From assembly GCA_964607765.1 (NCBI GenBank), contig CAZSNT010000130.1, positions 1 through 30,821 of the forward strand: DNA of 30,821 nucleotides, read 5' to 3'. A model generated the notes under the pieces. That model worked only from the letters and a program-made list of their open reading frames with translations, had not been told where the DNA came from and made no database searches. This document shows positions 8,517 to 17,056 of the stretch, piece after piece (position 1 is the stretch's first letter; every line of letters starts with the position of its first letter). The stretch comes from CAZSNT01 sp964607765. GTDB lineage: Bacteria; Verrucomicrobiota; Lentisphaeria; Oligosphaerales; JABHEG01. Both the position numbers and the translations under genes were made by a program.

Positions 8517-9527
8517 ATGATCGCGAAAGCCCTCATCTGTGATGCTGAACAGAAGTTCACGTACCAGGACGTTGTTCTGCCCGACGTCGGCCCGGACCGG
8601 CTCCGGCTCCGTGCCCTCAAGACCGGGGTGAGCATCGGCACGGAGTTTGCCCTTATCCACAACAAGATCTCCTGGGGTCCCTACCCCATCTGCGTCGGCT
8701 ACCAGGGCGTCGGCGTCGTTGAGGAGGTCGGAGAGAACGTCGAGGGCTTCGGTGTTGGCGACAGAGTCTACTACCGGGACGGCAAGTGGATGGAGCTCCA
8801 GGATGGGACAGCCGTCTCATGCGTCTCGGGGACGCACTGCTCCCATGCGATCGTGAACCCGAAGACAACCCATGGTATCGCCCACCTGCCGGCGGGGGTC
8901 GACGAGGAGCAGGGCGCGCTCTTCGTCATGCCCGCGGTCGCGCTCCTCGGCGTGGACATGGCCAATGTCCGGATGGGCACAACCGCTGTCGTGTACGGCT
9001 GCGGCCAGATAGGCCTGGGCTCCGTCGCGTTCTGTGCCCGGCGCGGGGCTGTCACGGTTGCCGTGGACATCAGCAGCGACCGCCTGGAAGCGGCAAAGAA
9101 GCTCGGCGCGAGTCATGTAATCAATGCCGCCGAGCAGGACGGGCTGGCCGAACTCCGCAAGATCGCTCCTGCAGGCGGAGATGTGGTGATCGAAGCGACC
9201 GGTATCCCGGCCTGTATCGATACCGCGCTCCAATACGCCAAGCGTCTCGGCAAGTTCGTCATGCAGGGCAACTACGGCGCCGATCCCATCTCGTTCCGGT
9301 TCCTGGTGCCGCACGGCAAGCGTCTGACCTGGTTCTATCCGTGCGATGACGGGCTAGCCCCGTGCCGCAGTGCCGTGATGCGGAACCTGGCCCTGGGCGC
9401 GTTGGACTGGCGCCCCGCAATCACGCACCGGATCGCCTCTGCGGAGATCGCAGACTTCTATGACGCCATCAACCGCGGCGATGGCAAGGATGTCATTGGG
9501 GCTGTCGTGGACTGGAGTGATGCATAA
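8517..9527 (+). CDS. Medium-chain (zinc-type) dehydrogenase-like oxidoreductase
   Basis: 336 residues from the ATG at 8517, preceded by GGGAG at a proper distance; the frame is open further upstream from 7935, but that part overlaps the divergent propeller gene and is not protein-like. The fold is the MDR/GroES type: an N-terminal GroES-like half (about 1-140), then a Rossmann half with YGCGQIGLG (G161-x-G163-x-x-G166) and AVDISSDRLEAAKKLGASHVIN. The usual catalytic zinc ligands are missing: the Cys position reads TGVSIGTEF and the GHE motif reads GYQGVG. It therefore resembles the SxGTE subgroup (as in BchC-like proteins), not classical alcohol dehydrogenase. It probably oxidises a sugar alcohol or sugar hydroxyl with NAD(P). 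Its TAA shares one base with the next ATG (TAATG), so the two are translationally coupled. Confidence 0.82.
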   Translation: MIAKALICDAEQKFTYQDVVLPDVGPDRLRLRALKTGVSIGTEFALIHNKISWGPYPICVGYQGVGVVEEVGENVEGFGVGDRVYYRDGKWMELQDGTAVSCVSGTHCSHAIVNPKTTHGIAHLPAGVDEEQGALFVMPAVALLGVDMANVRMGTTAVVYGCGQIGLGSVAFCARRGAVTVAVDISSDRLEAAKKLGASHVINAAEQDGLAELRKIAPAGGDVVIEATGIPACIDTALQYAKRLGKFVMQGNYGADPISFRFLVPHGKRLTWFYPCDDGLAPCRSAVMRNLALGALDWRPAITHRIASAEIADFYDAINRGDGKDVIGAVVDWSDA

Positions 9528-10378
9528 TGGCGAACATACTCATCACCGGGACAAGCGGCTTCATCGGCAGCGCGCTGGCGCGGCGCATGGTCGCCGGCGG
9601 CTCACACAGTGTCTACTGCATTTCCCGCAAGCAGACCAACATCGAGGGTGCCCGCTGCGTCAAAGGCGTCTTCTCCTCGTTCGAGGATCTGCGTCAATTC
9701 GACGACGTGCAGATCGATGTTCTGGTGCATCTGGCGGCGGTCACCGGCGGATGCCGGGAGGAGGACGGGATCCTGGTCAACGTCGAGGGCACGCGCAAAC
9801 TGATGCGCTACCTCATCGATCGCGGCTGCAGGAAGTTCGTCCTGGCCAGCTCGATTGCCGCAGTCGGCTTCCAGAACACCGGGTTCCGTCCGGTCGAACT
9901 CCCCATCTCGGACGAGCACGCCTGCCTCGACCGTGATGGCTACGGCGTGTCCAAGTACCTCATGGAGGAAGTGACCAAGTATCTCTGGCGACAGAACGAC
10001 GACATCGACGTGATGAATCTCCGGCTCTCGAGCGTCATTCCGGAAGAGCGCAAAGACAGCATCGGGGGCATCCGCCCGCTGGGACAGTGGGCCATCGGCA
10101 GCATTACCATCATGCTGCTCCCGGACGCCGTCCGCGCGTTCGCCCTCGCTGCAGAGGCCCCCTACAAGGCGGGTGTGAGAATCATGAACACGACCGGTCC
10201 CAGAGTCTGGGCCACTGCCCCCACCGCCGACATTCTGGAGAACTGGTACGGACCTGACGTGGACACGTCCTGCTTCCGCCGGCCGGGCCATGAATACGAC
10301 GGCGTTTACGATGTCCGCCGTATCAAAGACGAGATCGGTTTCGTGGCCAAGCTGCTGCCCCACGGCCAGGACGGCTGA
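9527..10378 (+). CDS. NAD-dependent epimerase/dehydratase (extended SDR)
   Basis: 283 residues. The start at 9527 is fixed by the one-base overlap with the preceding stop. ILITGTSGFIG at residues 4-14 is the TGxxGxxG cofactor motif of extended SDRs. LVHLAAVTGG fits the N-AAxxG region, LASSIAAVG supplies the catalytic Ser (about 108), and YGVSK gives Tyr139 and Lys143. The protein is somewhat shorter than typical UDP-sugar epimerases (about 310-340), mainly at the C-terminus. With the coupled dehydrogenase it could form a two-step oxidation/epimerisation or lactone-forming module for a monosaccharide or uronate. The substrate is not readable. It is likely cytoplasmic. Confidence 0.82.
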   Translation: MANILITGTSGFIGSALARRMVAGGSHSVYCISRKQTNIEGARCVKGVFSSFEDLRQFDDVQIDVLVHLAAVTGGCREEDGILVNVEGTRKLMRYLIDRGCRKFVLASSIAAVGFQNTGFRPVELPISDEHACLDRDGYGVSKYLMEEVTKYLWRQNDDIDVMNLRLSSVIPEERKDSIGGIRPLGQWAIGSITIMLLPDAVRAFALAAEAPYKAGVRIMNTTGPRVWATAPTADILENWYGPDVDTSCFRRPGHEYDGVYDVRRIKDEIGFVAKLLPHGQDG

Positions 10379-10516
10379 CCAAAGGACGCCAAGGACAAGT
10401 CAGTCGCGCGGGAAGGACGGGGACACTCTCTGTCGCGGGAGCCGTCTCTACGAGTGGGCACACGCCGATGGCCAACTGGACACTGCCAATGCGTTCCCCG
10501 CCCCTTACATGCTGCC

Positions 10517-10571
10517 GGTAATCGATTGCCTTGCCAGTCGCGCATCAAGTCTTATGTTATGTATTGACATA
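10517..10571 (+). promoter_or_regulatory. Promoter and candidate operators of the LacI-family gene
   Basis: GGTAATCGATTGCC (10517-10530) is a near-perfect 14-bp palindrome (6 of 7 pairs) with the central CG typical of LacI-family operators. It abuts a -35-like TTGCCA (10531-10536), and TATGTT (10553-10558) follows after a 16-base spacer. Immediately after lies TATGT-ATTG-ACATA (10558-10571), a second inverted repeat, with TATTGAC repeated 13 bases further on. The arrangement suggests autoregulation of the downstream repressor; it is inferred only from symmetry and spacing. Confidence 0.4.
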
Positions 10572-10617
10572 GTTATTGACTAAAGGAAGAGTTGGTCTTC
10601 CTGGTCGGAGGGCATGA

Positions 10618-11652
10618 ATGGCGCGGCGAGCACTGACACAGAAGCAGATAGCCAGTCGGCTGGGGATTTCGCCGGCAACGGTTTCTCTTGTCCTCAGAGA
10701 TCCGGCCACGAACCGTGCCTCCACCCAGACGAAGGAGCGGATCTACGACCTGCTGTCCACCGACTCGATGCGCGCACGCACGCCAACGGCGAAGGCGGAC
10801 ACGATCCTGTTCATCATGGAAAACGGCGGCGGCGCCTTCTTCCAGCTGAACATGCTGCAGGGAGCCCAGAGCCGGGCGGCGGACCTGGGCCTCAAGCTCG
10901 AGGTCGTCAACCCATCACAGGATTTCCGGCGTTTCGTCATCGCACGCTACGTCAAAGGCGTGCTTGTGCAGCCGCACGAGTTGCCGACGGGCAACGCCAA
11001 GGTACTGGAGGACCACTTCCGTACGGTCACACTGAACGCGTGGCGGCAAGGCCGCTTCACCGGAATAGGTGTTCAGATCGACGAGTTCGGCGGCTTCCGT
11101 CAGGCCCTCGAACACCTGATTGCGTGCGGCCATCGACGGGTCGGCTTCCTGAACTTCAGACACGCTCACAGCGCGGCCGCGGCCAGCGTCAGTCGCGGCC
11201 GCGAAGCCGCTTTCCGCGAAGCCTGTGAGTTCCTCGGCGAGACCAACGTCAGCGCGGATATTCAGCAAGTCTCTGCCGGCCGTGAGGGGAACACGGACGA
11301 GGAAATCCGCGACCTGGTAACCCGGTGGCGCTCTGCGGACACTCCGCCCACGGCTGTCCTCTGCTTCAATGACACCCTCGCCGCCCCGCTCACCAGCATC
11401 GCCATCGGCCTCGGAGTAAGGGTGCCCGAAGACCTCAGCATCGTGGGATTCGACAATGACCCTGCATGTGACACCGTGTTCCCGCGGTTGACCTCGATCT
11501 ACCCGGGCTGGGCCGAGATGGGCCGCCTCGGCGTGGACCTCATCGTGGACGACACGTTCTGGTCAACGAACCACTGCTCGCACTACAGGATTATCGTCCC
11601 TGCCCGCCTCGTGACCCGCGACAGCAGCGTGCCACGGTCTGTGATGGACTGA
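10618..11652 (+). CDS. LacI-family transcriptional regulator
   Basis: 344 residues, standard for the family. The GGAGGG Shine-Dalgarno at 10607-10612 serves the ATG at 10618. Residues 7-28 (LTQKQIASRLGISPATVSLVL) are the LacI helix-turn-helix. The remainder is the periplasmic-binding-protein-like sensor with typical landmarks: a KADTILFIMENGGG first strand, HLIACGHRRVGFL in the middle, TAVLCFNDTLAAPLTSIAIGLGVRVPEDLSIVGFDND near 240-280 and TSIYPGWAEMGRLGVDLI near the end. It would bind a sugar or sugar derivative and control the locus. Its position between the intracellular sugar-conversion genes and the pseudopilin/giant-protein genes, together with palindromes before it and in the next promoter, makes local control likely. 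Confidence 0.9.
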   Translation: MARRALTQKQIASRLGISPATVSLVLRDPATNRASTQTKERIYDLLSTDSMRARTPTAKADTILFIMENGGGAFFQLNMLQGAQSRAADLGLKLEVVNPSQDFRRFVIARYVKGVLVQPHELPTGNAKVLEDHFRTVTLNAWRQGRFTGIGVQIDEFGGFRQALEHLIACGHRRVGFLNFRHAHSAAAASVSRGREAAFREACEFLGETNVSADIQQVSAGREGNTDEEIRDLVTRWRSADTPPTAVLCFNDTLAAPLTSIAIGLGVRVPEDLSIVGFDNDPACDTVFPRLTSIYPGWAEMGRLGVDLIVDDTFWSTNHCSHYRIIVPARLVTRDSSVPRSVMD

Positions 11653-11804
11653 CCTCGTCCCACCCCAACGCCGCCCCACGTCACACCAGGAACACCACGA
11701 GGCCGTCGGACAACCTGTGTCAACACCTGACTCCCGCCCTCCCGCCCTGGCCAGGTCCGCTCCACGCCCAGAGGAAGCAACGTGACACGAGCCGGCTCGT
11801 TAAC

Positions 11805-11839
11805 TTGACATGGATTATTCTTAACGTTATTTTTGTTAA
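11805..11839 (+). promoter_or_regulatory. Strong sigma70-type promoter with LacI-type palindrome, for the pseudopilin and downstream genes
   Basis: TTGACA (11805-11810, perfect -35) is followed after 17 bases by TATTTT (11828-11833). The perfect palindrome TAACGTTA (11822-11829), with the AACGTT core common in LacI-family operators, overlaps the spacer and the -10. TTAAC and GTTAA (11821-11825 and 11835-11839) form a wider inverted pair, and another GTTAAC sits just upstream (11799-11804). The stretch is markedly AT-rich against its surroundings. The adjacent LacI-family protein is the obvious candidate ligand of this site; this is inference. Confidence 0.55.
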
Positions 11840-11914
11840 TATCTGCCGAGTCAGTCACTCGAGACACGTCGCGGGCGGGCGACGGGGAACGGGATCCAGC
11901 AGGAGAGACGAGAG

Positions 11915-12763
<849 letters not shown>

Positions 12764-12917
12764 GCCTCTTGAGCCCAAAGCAGATGAACGCACGCGCCGC
12801 AGCCCTGCGGCGACCGGTCCGCAACGCGGAGTGCCCCGGGATGGAGCCCGAGACCACTCGGCCGCCCCCAACGCCGGCCGGTCTGTCAGCCCGCCCCAAG
12901 TACAGAGGAACCCCGTC

Positions 12918-15900
12918 GTGAAACACCCCCTGCCGCTTCTGTTGCTGGCCTTGCTGACCGTCCGGGCCGCCGCCGCCATCGAAGGTCGGTACGTGTATTA
13001 CGGGAACCCGCTGAGTCCGTACCTGGGCATTGCGGAGTTCGAAGTCTGGTCTGGGGATGAGAACCTGACGGCCGGCCATCCGGAGATGTTCACCCAGGAC
13101 TACCTCTACGCATCCTACCGATGGGGCGTACGGGAACTGGTCGACGGCAGGAAGGACCCCGAGGGCCGCCACGTGGAGCTCAAAGGCGGCGGGGTCAGCA
13201 CCTACAGCGATACGGCCTCGAGCTACCCCGGCTTCGAAGTCGATCTGGGCCGGGTCGTCCCAATCGACAGGATCGTGGTCTACCGCAGCCGCTACAAGAT
13301 GAAAGGCTTCCGCGACGGAGGCTGGCGTCTGTTGCTGGTGCTCGACGCACAACGCCGAATCGTCGCTTGGGAGACCTTCAACGTCTACCAGAAGCCGCAC
13401 CCACAGAACGAGGGCATCTGGACGTTCGAACCCGAACCTGCCGCCGGCACCCCGGCCGGCATGGTCGTGCCACAGCGCAGCCGAAGCTGGCTGAGCGAGG
13501 CGGAGTTCATTCGCGACTTCCTGGCCAAGCCGGTGATTGACCAGGTGACCGACCTGAGCGCCGCCGACCGCGCCCGTTTGGCGCATTTTGAGCGGCGTGA
13601 CTCACCAGCGGAGACCGCCAGGCTGGGTGAAGCCTTCTTCCGCGTGGTGGAACTGGACCGTCCCAGTCTCGCGGCGGTCAAGAAGCTGGCCGAACACGGG
13701 CGCTACGCCGAAGCCCTCGAAGCCTTCAAAGTGCCCTTCTTCCAGACCATCGGACAACTGACGGGGAAAGAGTCGTTCGAGTATTCGTGGGGCTATGCCC
13801 CGGACTCGCGCGACACGATGCGGGTGCGCGACCTCTGCAACAACATCCACGCCGACACGACGGCCCTCACCGTCACCCGTTTCCGGCCCGGCCTGATGCC
13901 GCCGGCGAAGTTCAAGTATCCGTTCCAGATGCGGCCGTTGCTGGTTGCCTACAGCAGCACGGGCGACCGTGCCTTACTCAGACAATGGCAAGCGATGACC
14001 GATGATTGGGCCATGGCCTTTCAGGACGCGGCAGATGCGGCCCCCGCACTGCGCGAGCACTTTGTCCTGATCGGCAACGAAATCAGACGCAACCTTCAGG
14101 ACCTGGCCCAAGCCGCAGCCGACCGACCGGAATTCGTCGCGGAGTTGTCCGGCGCGACGCTGGCGCGTTTCCTCATGCCGATCCTTGAGGAGGCGCCGGT
14201 GGCCATGTGGCGCGTCTGGCGCAAGTGCGTCTTCAATCACACCTTCAATGCTACCGGCGGCGCCTACGGCGTTGCCAAGCTGTTGGCCGATTTCCGCGCC
14301 GGTACGCGGCTTGAGCGCGAGTTCCGGCAGCAGACACTGCGCCTGCACACGCTCTCGCAGTACCGCGACGGCCCGATGGTGGAGATCGGCGACGAGGGGC
14401 ATTTCATCTTCAATTACCTGACCCCCTCGCGCGTCTACGGCGAGCTGTGTGTCGAGCAGCCCGAGTGGTTCACACCGGCACGCGAAGCCTACATGCTCGA
14501 CGCCCTGCGCGAGGCCGAGCTTGTGGCCGTGCGTCACACCGCGCCGAGCGGAGTCGGGGCGCGCTGGGCCTGGCGGCGGGACGGCTGCTACCCCTCTCTG
14601 CGCGAAGACCGCTTCAATCCCGAGCCTGGCAAGCTGAAGCGGGGCGAGCCCGTGTCCGAAGCCGGCCTCTGTTCGTTTCTGCAACGTGCCGCGGTGATGC
14701 ACGAACCCGAAGTCCGCGCAGTCGTCGACGCGGTCTACGGCTGGGGAGCGCTGACAGCCGAGATCGAAGTACAGGAGCTGCGCAAGCTGCGCCTGCGGGA
14801 GATCGCCGCGCGCTACCATCCCCAGCCAGACATCCTGTCGGACTGGCTCCCGTACGCCGGGCTGTGGTACTTCCGCGGTGGCTGGCAACGCGACGCGTCG
14901 CATCTGCACATGATCAAACCGGCCATCGTCAACAACCTGGACGGCGGCTGCAACATCGGCATCACCAAGACGTGGGAGCGGCTCGGGCCCACCAGCTACC
15001 GCTTCCAGGATTACGCCACGCTGCTCGCCTCGGTCTTCGCCACCCAGGTCGACAGGCAGATGCCCTGCCCGCAGTGCGGGCGTTACCCCAGCGGCAGCAA
15101 GCAGGACGTCTTCACCCAGGCCGTGGAGAAGCCTCAGCCCATGCGCTGGCACACCGACAGCCGGCTTGACTTCGGCGAGGCCGTCAATGCAGGCAAGTAC
15201 CACAACATCTACCGCTGGCGCCGCCAGTACGGCGATGAGTGGAAGGTGGAGTACGAGGACGATCCCGTCACAATCGATGGCGTCGCGACCAGGCGCCAGA
15301 TCATCCAGGTACGACCTGCGCGCCTTTTCCTGCACGTCGAGCGCGTCAAGTACGCGACCCCCGATGAAACCCGTGTCAACCGCATCCCGGCGACGCTCGT
15401 CCTCACCGAGCCCGGTCCCGAGACCAAGCGCGACTTCAGCGACGACCAACTCCGCCTCGACGCCGAGTTCAAGACCGTGAAAACGCGCAACCCGGGCAAC
15501 CCCGGCGTGACACTGGCCTGGTGCGGCCAGCCCGAGCTCACCTTCACCCGGTACACCGTGCAGGGAAAGGAGACCATGTTCTGGCCGCACCCCGTCGAAG
15601 AGAAGGTCGACCCGAAGAAGGAGGGCGTGCTCAATGCCGACGGCTGGGGCAACGGCTACGCCTCGCTGAACGGCCCGCGCCGCACGACGGCCCGGGGCCT
15701 GTTCGCCTCCTGGCCCGCAACGGGCGAGACCGTGCTTGTCGGCGCGCTCTACGCCAATGCTCCGGGCGAGGAGCCCATTCGCTCTCTCGTCGACATCTCC
15801 AACGACGTCTGGGCCGGCGTCCGTGCGGAGTCCGCAACGGGCGTTAGAACCACCTTGCTGGTCGCCCGCAGCGTGCCGGCAGCGCTGGACGTTGCGGACA

Positions 15901-17024
15901 TCGCACTGCACGGCGAAGCGCTGCTCGTGGTCGAGACGCCCAAGCAGGCGACGAGCGTGATGGTCCTCAGGGCAAAGAGCCTGACGATTGGCGGCAAACC
16001 CGTCGCGCTGGCCTCGCCCGACTCTGTCTTTGACCTGCCGCCGGACTTGTCAGACGTGTCGGACCTGTCTGAGTTGGCTACCACTCGTTGTATTCACAGG
16101 CCGCTCGATCCCCCAACTATCGCGCCAGGCGTGAACACCTTCACCGACACCACCACCGTGACGCTGAGCACGGATTCGCCGAACGCCGCCATCCGCTACA
16201 CCACCGAGACTCCCGGGTCGCGCATGGACGAGTTCCGGGGCGAAGCGCACCGAGTGTTGGCCGGCGAAACTGCCCTGAGCACGGCCGCCGCGCGGCTGGC
16301 CCTGCGCGAAGTCGAAGACGCGGAGTGGCAGCTGTACACCGGTCCGTTTACCATCGACAGGAATACCATGGTGCGCGCACGCACCTACCGGCAGGGAGTC
16401 ACCCATGCCATGCCCACGCTTGAGGCTGCCGGCACAGACGTCAGCGACGCGAGTTACGGCTTCTTCTTCAAGCGCCGGCCCAAACCGGCACAGTCGCGGC
16501 TCTTCCGACGGACCGCCCCCGGGCTCCGCTACGACTACCTGGAAGGCCGTTGGTCCGCGCTCTGGACCTATACCGATGTGCTGCCCGCCAAGCAGAGCGG
16601 CGTCACCGCCGAGCTTCTCGACGTCTCGATGCGCGCCACCGACGGGCCGTTCGCCGTGCGCTACGCCGGGTACCTCGACGTGCCCAAGACCGGCGTTTAC
16701 ACTGTCTTTGGTCCGGACGAGTTCGTCAACAACACCTGCGAACCGGGTTACGACCTGCGCGTCACCGTCGACGGCGAGGAGTGGGACCTCGGTCAGACCT
16801 GGCACGGCCGTGGTCAGTGGTCCGTTCCCCTGGCCAAGGGACTCCACACCTTTCGCGTGACCTTCGCCGACGCGCGCGCCAGAGACTTGGAGAACCAACG
16901 GGTCGGGCTCTGGCGCGGCTACCCCCACGCACGGACCACCTGGAAAGGCGTTGCGCCGACCCTCGAGGTCGCAGGCCCAGGGCTTGGGCGCCAGCCCATT
17001 CCGGACCAGTGGCTCAAACACTGA
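12918..17024 (+). CDS. Giant secreted polysaccharide lyase-like multidomain protein, copy 1
   Basis: 1368 residues from a GTG at 12918 with AGAGGA seven bases upstream; this start gives a clean signal peptide (KHPLPLLLLALLTVRAAAA). In order: a discoidin-like beta domain at about 20-185 (GIAEFEVWSG, FEVDLGRVVPIDRIVVYRSR); an all-helical toroid-like region at about 260-660 (PFQMRPLLVAYSSTGD, MTDDWAMAFQDA, YRDGPMVEIGDEGH); WYFRGGWQRDASHLHM near 650, like the FRSGW-D-A-L motif that joins toroid and sandwich in heparinase II/III proteins; a beta-sandwich-like stretch at about 750-1035; a DLS-repeat linker at 1043-1054; a chitobiase-C-like domain at about 1067-1160 (FTDTTTVTLSTDSPNAAIRYTTE); and a PA14-like domain at about 1197-1327 (GYLDVPKTGVYTVFGPDEF, LRVTVDGEEWDL). 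The canonical heparinase catalytic His cluster is not evident. It is probably a glycan-binding enzyme of unknown specificity, paralogous to the next gene. Confidence 0.8.
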   Translation: MKHPLPLLLLALLTVRAAAAIEGRYVYYGNPLSPYLGIAEFEVWSGDENLTAGHPEMFTQDYLYASYRWGVRELVDGRKDPEGRHVELKGGGVSTYSDTASSYPGFEVDLGRVVPIDRIVVYRSRYKMKGFRDGGWRLLLVLDAQRRIVAWETFNVYQKPHPQNEGIWTFEPEPAAGTPAGMVVPQRSRSWLSEAEFIRDFLAKPVIDQVTDLSAADRARLAHFERRDSPAETARLGEAFFRVVELDRPSLAAVKKLAEHGRYAEALEAFKVPFFQTIGQLTGKESFEYSWGYAPDSRDTMRVRDLCNNIHADTTALTVTRFRPGLMPPAKFKYPFQMRPLLVAYSSTGDRALLRQWQAMTDDWAMAFQDAADAAPALREHFVLIGNEIRRNLQDLAQAAADRPEFVAELSGATLARFLMPILEEAPVAMWRVWRKCVFNHTFNATGGAYGVAKLLADFRAGTRLEREFRQQTLRLHTLSQYRDGPMVEIGDEGHFIFNYLTPSRVYGELCVEQPEWFTPAREAYMLDALREAELVAVRHTAPSGVGARWAWRRDGCYPSLREDRFNPEPGKLKRGEPVSEAGLCSFLQRAAVMHEPEVRAVVDAVYGWGALTAEIEVQELRKLRLREIAARYHPQPDILSDWLPYAGLWYFRGGWQRDASHLHMIKPAIVNNLDGGCNIGITKTWERLGPTSYRFQDYATLLASVFATQVDRQMPCPQCGRYPSGSKQDVFTQAVEKPQPMRWHTDSRLDFGEAVNAGKYHNIYRWRRQYGDEWKVEYEDDPVTIDGVATRRQIIQVRPARLFLHVERVKYATPDETRVNRIPATLVLTEPGPETKRDFSDDQLRLDAEFKTVKTRNPGNPGVTLAWCGQPELTFTRYTVQGKETMFWPHPVEEKVDPKKEGVLNADGWGNGYASLNGPRRTTARGLFASWPATGETVLVGALYANAPGEEPIRSLVDISNDVWAGVRAESATGVRTTLLVARSVPAALDVADIALHGEALLVVETPKQATSVMVLRAKSLTIGGKPVALASPDSVFDLPPDLSDVSDLSELATTRCIHRPLDPPTIAPGVNTFTDTTTVTLSTDSPNAAIRYTTETPGSRMDEFRGEAHRVLAGETALSTAAARLALREVEDAEWQLYTGPFTIDRNTMVRARTYRQGVTHAMPTLEAAGTDVSDASYGFFFKRRPKPAQSRLFRRTAPGLRYDYLEGRWSALWTYTDVLPAKQSGVTAELLDVSMRATDGPFAVRYAGYLDVPKTGVYTVFGPDEFVNNTCEPGYDLRVTVDGEEWDLGQTWHGRGQWSVPLAKGLHTFRVTFADARARDLENQRVGLWRGYPHARTTWKGVAPTLEVAGPGLGRQPIPDQWLKH
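16044..16079 (+). repeat. Four 9-nt tandem repeats in the linker of copy 1
   Basis: GACTTGTCA, GACGTGTCG, GACCTGTCT and GAGTTGGCT lie head to tail and encode DLS-DVS-DLS-ELA. They fall between the lyase-like body and the chitobiase-C-like domain, exactly where copy 2 carries a different repeat. Confidence 0.75.
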
Positions 17025-17056
17025 GCGAAGAGAGTCAGAGACCAAGGACACACAGA

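Noticed and set aside
10410..10445. Hairpin GACA-CTCTC-TGTC after the epimerase as a terminator
   Set aside because: The stem is only four pairs and no T-run follows, so it cannot be supported as a terminator.
13974..15911. 645-residue minus-strand frame antisense to copy 1
   Set aside because: Low-complexity composition and no domain, start site or signal peptide; it mirrors the coding frame of copy 1.
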